Shown here in pieces: positions 60,390 to 64,000 of a stretch of 64,000 nucleotides of DNA. The translations under genes were made by a program, and so were the position numbers. Under the pieces are notes generated by a model, which saw nothing but the letters and a program-made list of their open reading frames with translations, searched no databases and was not told the origin of the DNA. This DNA is from Cryptomeria japonica. Taxonomy: Eukaryota; Streptophyta; Pinopsida; Cupressales; Cupressaceae. Where the stretch lies: assembly GCF_030272615.1 (NCBI RefSeq), contig NC_081405.1:571951752-572015751 (forward strand), in the 5' to 3' direction. How positions within the stretch are numbered: position 1 is the first letter of the stretch; each line of letters opens with the position of its first letter.

Positions 60390-60790
60390 ATTTAAACCAC
60401 ACAGCTTGCTAAATGTATCTAGATTCTACAATAACATACAAGTAGCGATGTCCATGCCTCGACAAAGGCATACCTCCCACAATCTCTATACAGATGCTTT
60501 TCCATGGTCTAGCAGGCATAGGTAGAGCCGGAGCCCTGTGTGATCCTTCTTTTCTAACCTTAGGCTTGTTTGTGCAATATAATTTACATTCATCTTAGAT
60601 TTTGAGACCATACGCACGCTTTTGCAAACGAGTCACGGTTTACCCAACGTCAAAATGGCCTGAAACTTATGAATTGTGTGCTTCCCTCATAATTAGAAGT
60701 CGTTCCCCTTGTGACACTATAGTTTGTTCACCCTGTCTAGTAGTTCATCTTTGAGTTAGAAATCAGTATTGTCTTCAACACCTTGTCCGT
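60390..60790 (-). pseudogene. Ty3/Gypsy integrase fragment
   Basis: Minus-strand reading with stops and frame changes: LKDELLDR.NKL, then MREAHNS..SGHF (the zinc-binding HHCC region), DECKLYCTNKPKVRKEG, then APALPMPARPWKSICIEIVG, GMPLSRHGHRYLYVIVE. The last corresponds to the catalytic-core motif with first acidic residue normally Asp (MDFVGGLP); here it is Glu. The domain is truncated on both sides and lies within COG7 intron 1 in antisense. Confidence 0.82.
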
Positions 60791-61309
60791 TTTCTTCAAA
60801 TGTTGGTATGTGCCTCGAATATTTCGATCGTTAGCACATGCTTCCTCATGAGCTCTTTTTATGAAAGGCCCAAGTTGAGAAACTGTTGTCTAAGAAAAAA
60901 ATAAATTTGAAATTCGCTTTGTAATTGGTGGCATAGGCATCATATTTGCCATAATATTTGTATTTGATCACTAAATAGAACTGTTGAAGAAATCTCATTG
61001 AATTGTAGCATCTCAATTTTTTTTGTTCTCATTAATATTGTTGCCTTACCCAACAAGTAACGTTTCATTGTTTTCATTTCTTAATTTCTTGTACAAGTAC
61101 ATATATTTCATTGTCATGAATAGGGTATTCTCCTATCAAGTTTACAAAACACCTCTGGATGATAATAGATTGGCCTACGTTGTTGCAATAAATCTGTCCC
61201 CGTGGCATACTCACTTACATCTGTTTTGTCTTAAAATGAGAGCAGTAAATTAGGAAGAGTAAGCACTGTGCATGGCTGATTTTACACTTCAAAGAATCAA
61301 AAGCTCATA

Positions 61310-61515
61310 TGTACCTTACCCCAATATAATATCTTACTACTCGTTGCAATATCATACTATCTTAGTACTTGTTGCAATCATATATTATCTTACCAGTTGT
61401 TGCAATAATATATTTCTTACCCTGATATGCTATCTTACTATTTTAAAGAATCAGAAGCACCATATTTACCTTACCCCACTATACTATCTCGCTTGTTGTT
61501 GCAATGGCATGCAAA
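61310..61515. repeat. Degenerate tandem repeat around TATCTTACTA..TTGTTGCAAT
   Basis: Words CCTTACCCCA(A/C)TATA, TATCTTAC and (C/T)GTTGCAAT alternate five or so times with irregular spacing of 40 to 60 bases. Confidence 0.65.
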
Positions 61516-62715
61516 GGTATTGCTATTGTGGATAAAAAGGAATGAATTTCTTCCTGTACCAAACTGCATCAATTAAAGCTCTTCATTCCTACAACACTCA
61601 TTATATGGGCCAATTAGTAATAGTCTTAACTTTAGTTGGAACAATTTGTAAATGGTCTCCAATCTCATGCCCAAGGATACAATCTGAGATAAAGAATCAA
61701 TTATGCGATATAAGTAAAGTGAATCTACGGGACCAACCGAGTATTAACAATGGCAGTCACCAATAAACTCAACAATTCACCAAGTGACAGCCTAAGGAAA
61801 CATTGAAAATAATTAACAATTGTCAGAAATTCACTAGGTAGGTGAAAAGCGTTCATGTTAGATATTCATTTCATCATTTCCAATGGGCACAAACCCCAAA
61901 AACACCATGTGCAGGCAGGAACCCAGTTAATCTTTCAAAATTAGCACCATTCCAACTTCATACTCTAGAGTCTAGACCATGGGTCCCAACCCAGCTTCAC
62001 ATTACAAATCATGAGCTCCAACTCAAATAACTTCCTCCTTTACAAATGGCCACTAGCTAGGATTTTTCCTCTCCTTTGCAACTCGCATTAGGCAGCTCTT
62101 ACAGGAATACATCTGCACAACAACCCAAGAGGCTAAATTAATGAATGGGCAACAACTTAAAATGTGGATGCACAACCTTTTTGCAAGGCATTGTCAAATA
62201 TCTCCTGCAGTTGTAGGACTAAGAATGCAAGGAATATTGACAAACAATTGGCTGTCAACCTGTGTGTTATGTGGATTCTAGACTGCAGGATAACTTGGGT
62301 GTCATGCTGTTTGACTGTTACAGAGTTTCAGACTTGTTTTGGAGGCATCAACCACAAGTTTTTCATCAAAGTGTGACTTGCAAACAACCACTAAACAATA
62401 GTATAACCCACTTGGATGATTGTGCAGCTAGTTTTCAACATAACTACACAAATTTGAATACTAAATCACACACCTACAGCTGACTGGAATTTTATCAAAT
62501 AGTTGGCATGAAACCATAAGACAATGAGCAAATGATATGCAAACTTTTACTCCTTTATTTATGAGTCAAATGTGCTCTTTACAATGACCAAACCAATGCC
62601 CAAACACTTAGCAATTATCAATGATTTACTCAGAAAATCTGAAGATACATGACAGCCATGGACACATGCATATAACTGATGAATACAAGGAAATTTGATG
62701 CCAAAGGAACCTGAT
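61516..62715. other. Intronic stretch without recognisable feature
   Basis: Short ORFs only. It may include the left part of the LTR described next, whose end I could not place. Confidence 0.4.
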
Positions 62716-63240
62716 ATGAATTGCCTAGCCTTGAGATTGAAGATGCAATCAATATCCCAATTTTTGGAGCCTCCCTTGAGCCAAATCTACCTTCCCTGCA
62801 AATCGCCCCTGCTGCAACTAGAATGGTCTGATAACAATTAATTTCCAGCTCCAATGACTCTTTTGATTCACTGAACCTTATCGCTGATCTTCTCCAACAA
62901 CAGCACTGTCCCCAATTGCCAAGTTCGATGCTTAAATAGGTAGATAGGAGCAAAATCGTGGGTAATGGAGGTCTGATTCGAACTTGTTCTCAGACCTGAT
63001 TTGACCCCTGCAATCTTCTTATTTTTTTCCCAAATGCTTCTGAGTGAATCGCCTTATGCCTCCAATGTTAGCGCTGTCCTCAAATGAAGGTCTTACTGCT
63101 TCAACAAGGTGATATTAGCAAAGTGGTGGGAATGAAGGATAGAGCTTGATTTGTTTCAGACCTGCTACACAACCAGCTATCTCCCAATTCCTCCTTCAAT
63201 CGGTCTTCAAGGAAAATCGCCTATCCTTCCCAATAGGAAT
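62716..63240 (-). repeat. 168-bp degenerate tandem repeat in the presumed LTR
   Basis: The word AATCGC(C/TG)... recurs at 62880, 63048 and 63216, exactly 168 bases apart, with related flanks (CAGC.CTGTCC at two, CAGACCTG at two). A weaker copy (AATTGCCTAGCCTTG) starts near 62719. Confidence 0.65.
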
Positions 63241-63511
63241 TGATGCACAAATATGATAAATATGGATGGACTGAAAAACCACAAAGTCTACCATGAGATG
63301 CACAAGAAACTCATTGAGCACAATGTAAAGGACTGAAATTATCCTCCACTCTCAGCTGCAACCCCTCGGAGGATCTCTCACCACCTCAGTTATGCAAATC
63401 ATAGGGAGGTTTCGTTCCCAATGATCAAGTCTGCAGAAACCCTTGGCTCCACAAGTCTACACAAGAGAAGATATCAAAACAACCAATGATCAATAATGAA
63501 CCAACCCCCTC

Positions 63512-63519
63512 TATTTATT
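63512..63519 (-). promoter_or_regulatory. TATA-like box of the chromovirus LTR
   Basis: AATAAATAG on the minus strand, about 300 bases into the LTR, followed by GGGGGTTGG. Position fits a U3 promoter. Confidence 0.45.
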
Positions 63520-63797
63520 CTTTTCTACTACAATCGATTGGTTCCTTCTAGAAGATTCTTCTCTAACAACTCATATTCCTTTATTACACTTTAATTAATT
63601 TTATTGCACTTTTTAAAATATTATTACATTATAATTAAAGTGCATATGTGACATCATACGTGTAATCTCCTTATCTCACCATAGAATCATGTAGACATAA
63701 AATGTGAAGCCACTAATATCTGCCAAATTGACCCCCTAATCAATCTCTTTGGCCTACGAGGGTCAAATGATAGGCCAACCTCGTGAATATCTGCGAA

Positions 63798-64000
63798 CTA
63801 AGGAGAAGGGGACATTACAGTCCGCTGTCCCTGAAATTGCTTGTCCTCAAGCAATCTCAATGCTGGATGCTTCATCATATCATCTCTCTCCCATGTAGCA
63901 TCCTCAGCCGACAAATCTCTCCACTTCACCAAATATTCCTTGATGACTCTGTTTCTCAATCTACGCTCCCTGGAATCAATGATGGCCTCAGGTACTAATA
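63798..64000 (-). CDS. C-terminus of Gypsy Pol: integrase chromodomain (partial)
   Basis: An open minus-strand frame of 67 codons runs from the window edge to a TAG at 63800-63798. It contains PEAIIDSRERRLRNRVIKEY, LVKWRDLSAEDATWE and HPALRLLEDKQF. The Y.VKW..L...D.TWE pattern is the chromodomain found at the integrase C-terminus of Gypsy chromoviruses, which directs integration toward particular chromatin. No stop or shift in the visible part, so this element may be young. The stop lies about 20 bases inside the 3' LTR, so coding and LTR overlap. Confidence 0.88.
   Translation of the reverse strand, partial: LVPEAIIDSRERRLRNRVIKEYLVKWRDLSAEDATWERDDMMKHPALRLLEDKQFQGQRTVMSPSP
63800..63819 (-). 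repeat. Start of the chromovirus 3' LTR, overlapping the end of pol
   Basis: Minus strand TGTAATGTCCCCTTC. TG start and immediate position after the chromodomain indicate the LTR boundary. The left end lies somewhere before 62716. Confidence 0.65.

Larger units (their letters stand above)
60042..64000 (+). other. COG7: COG7 intron 1 (continues past the window)
   Basis: No later COG7 exon is recognisable up to base 64000, so intron 1 is at least 3,959 bp, long for flowering plants but ordinary in conifers. It contains a Gypsy integrase relic, a degenerate tandem repeat and the 3' end of a chromodomain Gypsy element. The donor (GTTCCT) is weak against the GTAAGT consensus. Alternatively, later insertions have separated exon 1 from the rest and this is a dead fragment. 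Confidence 0.7.
62716..64000 (-). mobile_element. 3' end of a chromodomain Ty3/Gypsy element (chromovirus), continuing off the right edge
   Basis: The end of pol with a chromodomain (64000 to 63798) runs into an LTR that on the minus strand starts TGTAATGTCCCC at 63819. A TATA-like box at 63512-63519 fits U3. The left end of the LTR is not resolved; 62716 is the edge of the tandem repeats I attribute to it. Direction is antisense to COG7. Confidence 0.75.

Noticed and set aside
62630-62953. 107-codon minus-strand ORF
   Set aside because: Spans the tandem-repeat part of a presumed LTR and matches no domain.

Overview
This window reads as nuclear DNA of a land plant with a large, repeat-packed genome. 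A conifer or other gymnosperm is my best guess. The reasons are the AT-rich composition, wall-to-wall nested LTR retrotransposons, a plant-type COG7 first exon and a following intron of at least 3.9 kb. Only one host gene is recognisable: the first coding exon of COG7 (conserved oligomeric Golgi complex subunit 7) at 59757-60041 on the + strand. Everything else I can name is a mobile element, a relic of one, or a tandem repeat.

Layout. (1) 1-6309: a young Ty1/copia element with an unbroken 1,374-codon polyprotein; only the start of its 5' LTR lies outside the window. (2) 6310-10714: no recognisable gene. (3) 10715-23387: an LTR element with a tRNA-iMet-type primer site but no coding region. 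It is interrupted by a complete but decayed minus-strand copia element (11980-18305, TSD ATATT) and a solo LTR (19742-20920). (4) 24110 to about 32443: a badly decayed plus-strand copia pol, split by a 4.2-kb non-coding LTR-like insertion (26556-30782, TSD ATAAG). (5) 33266-33543: a tRNA-derived SINE with a perfect 16-bp TSD. A 29-bp-period minisatellite lies at about 34498-34742. (6) 35900-40754: a minus-strand copia element with internal deletions (TSD GTCCT). (7) 41592-56092: a minus-strand Gypsy-like element with about 1.2-kb LTRs, a gag-like remnant and no pol (TSD GTTAG). Its left LTR is split by a complete 7.6-kb copia element (41906-49532). (8) 58590-59020: a non-LTR-type RNase H fragment. 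(9) 59757 onward: COG7 exon 1 and its intron. The intron carries a Gypsy integrase relic and the 3' end of a chromodomain-bearing Gypsy element that runs off the right edge.

How the parts relate. The nesting gives an insertion order: each inner element is younger than the element it interrupts. LTR divergence counted by eye is 4/327 for the element at 1-6309 and about 21/364 for the one at 11980-18305. These two share a homologous 3' tail and polypurine tract, so they are a young and an old member of one lineage. The copia elements at 35900-40754 and 41906-49532 are likewise related. Decay modes visible here include mostly C-to-T-type stop codons, short-homology deletions, LTR-LTR recombination and a 116-bp internal duplication. 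I found no undescribed biological system. The most unusual objects are the gag-only Gypsy-like element with three blocks of internal repeats, the 4.2-kb LTR-like insertion and the structure-rich GC blocks in two copia leaders.
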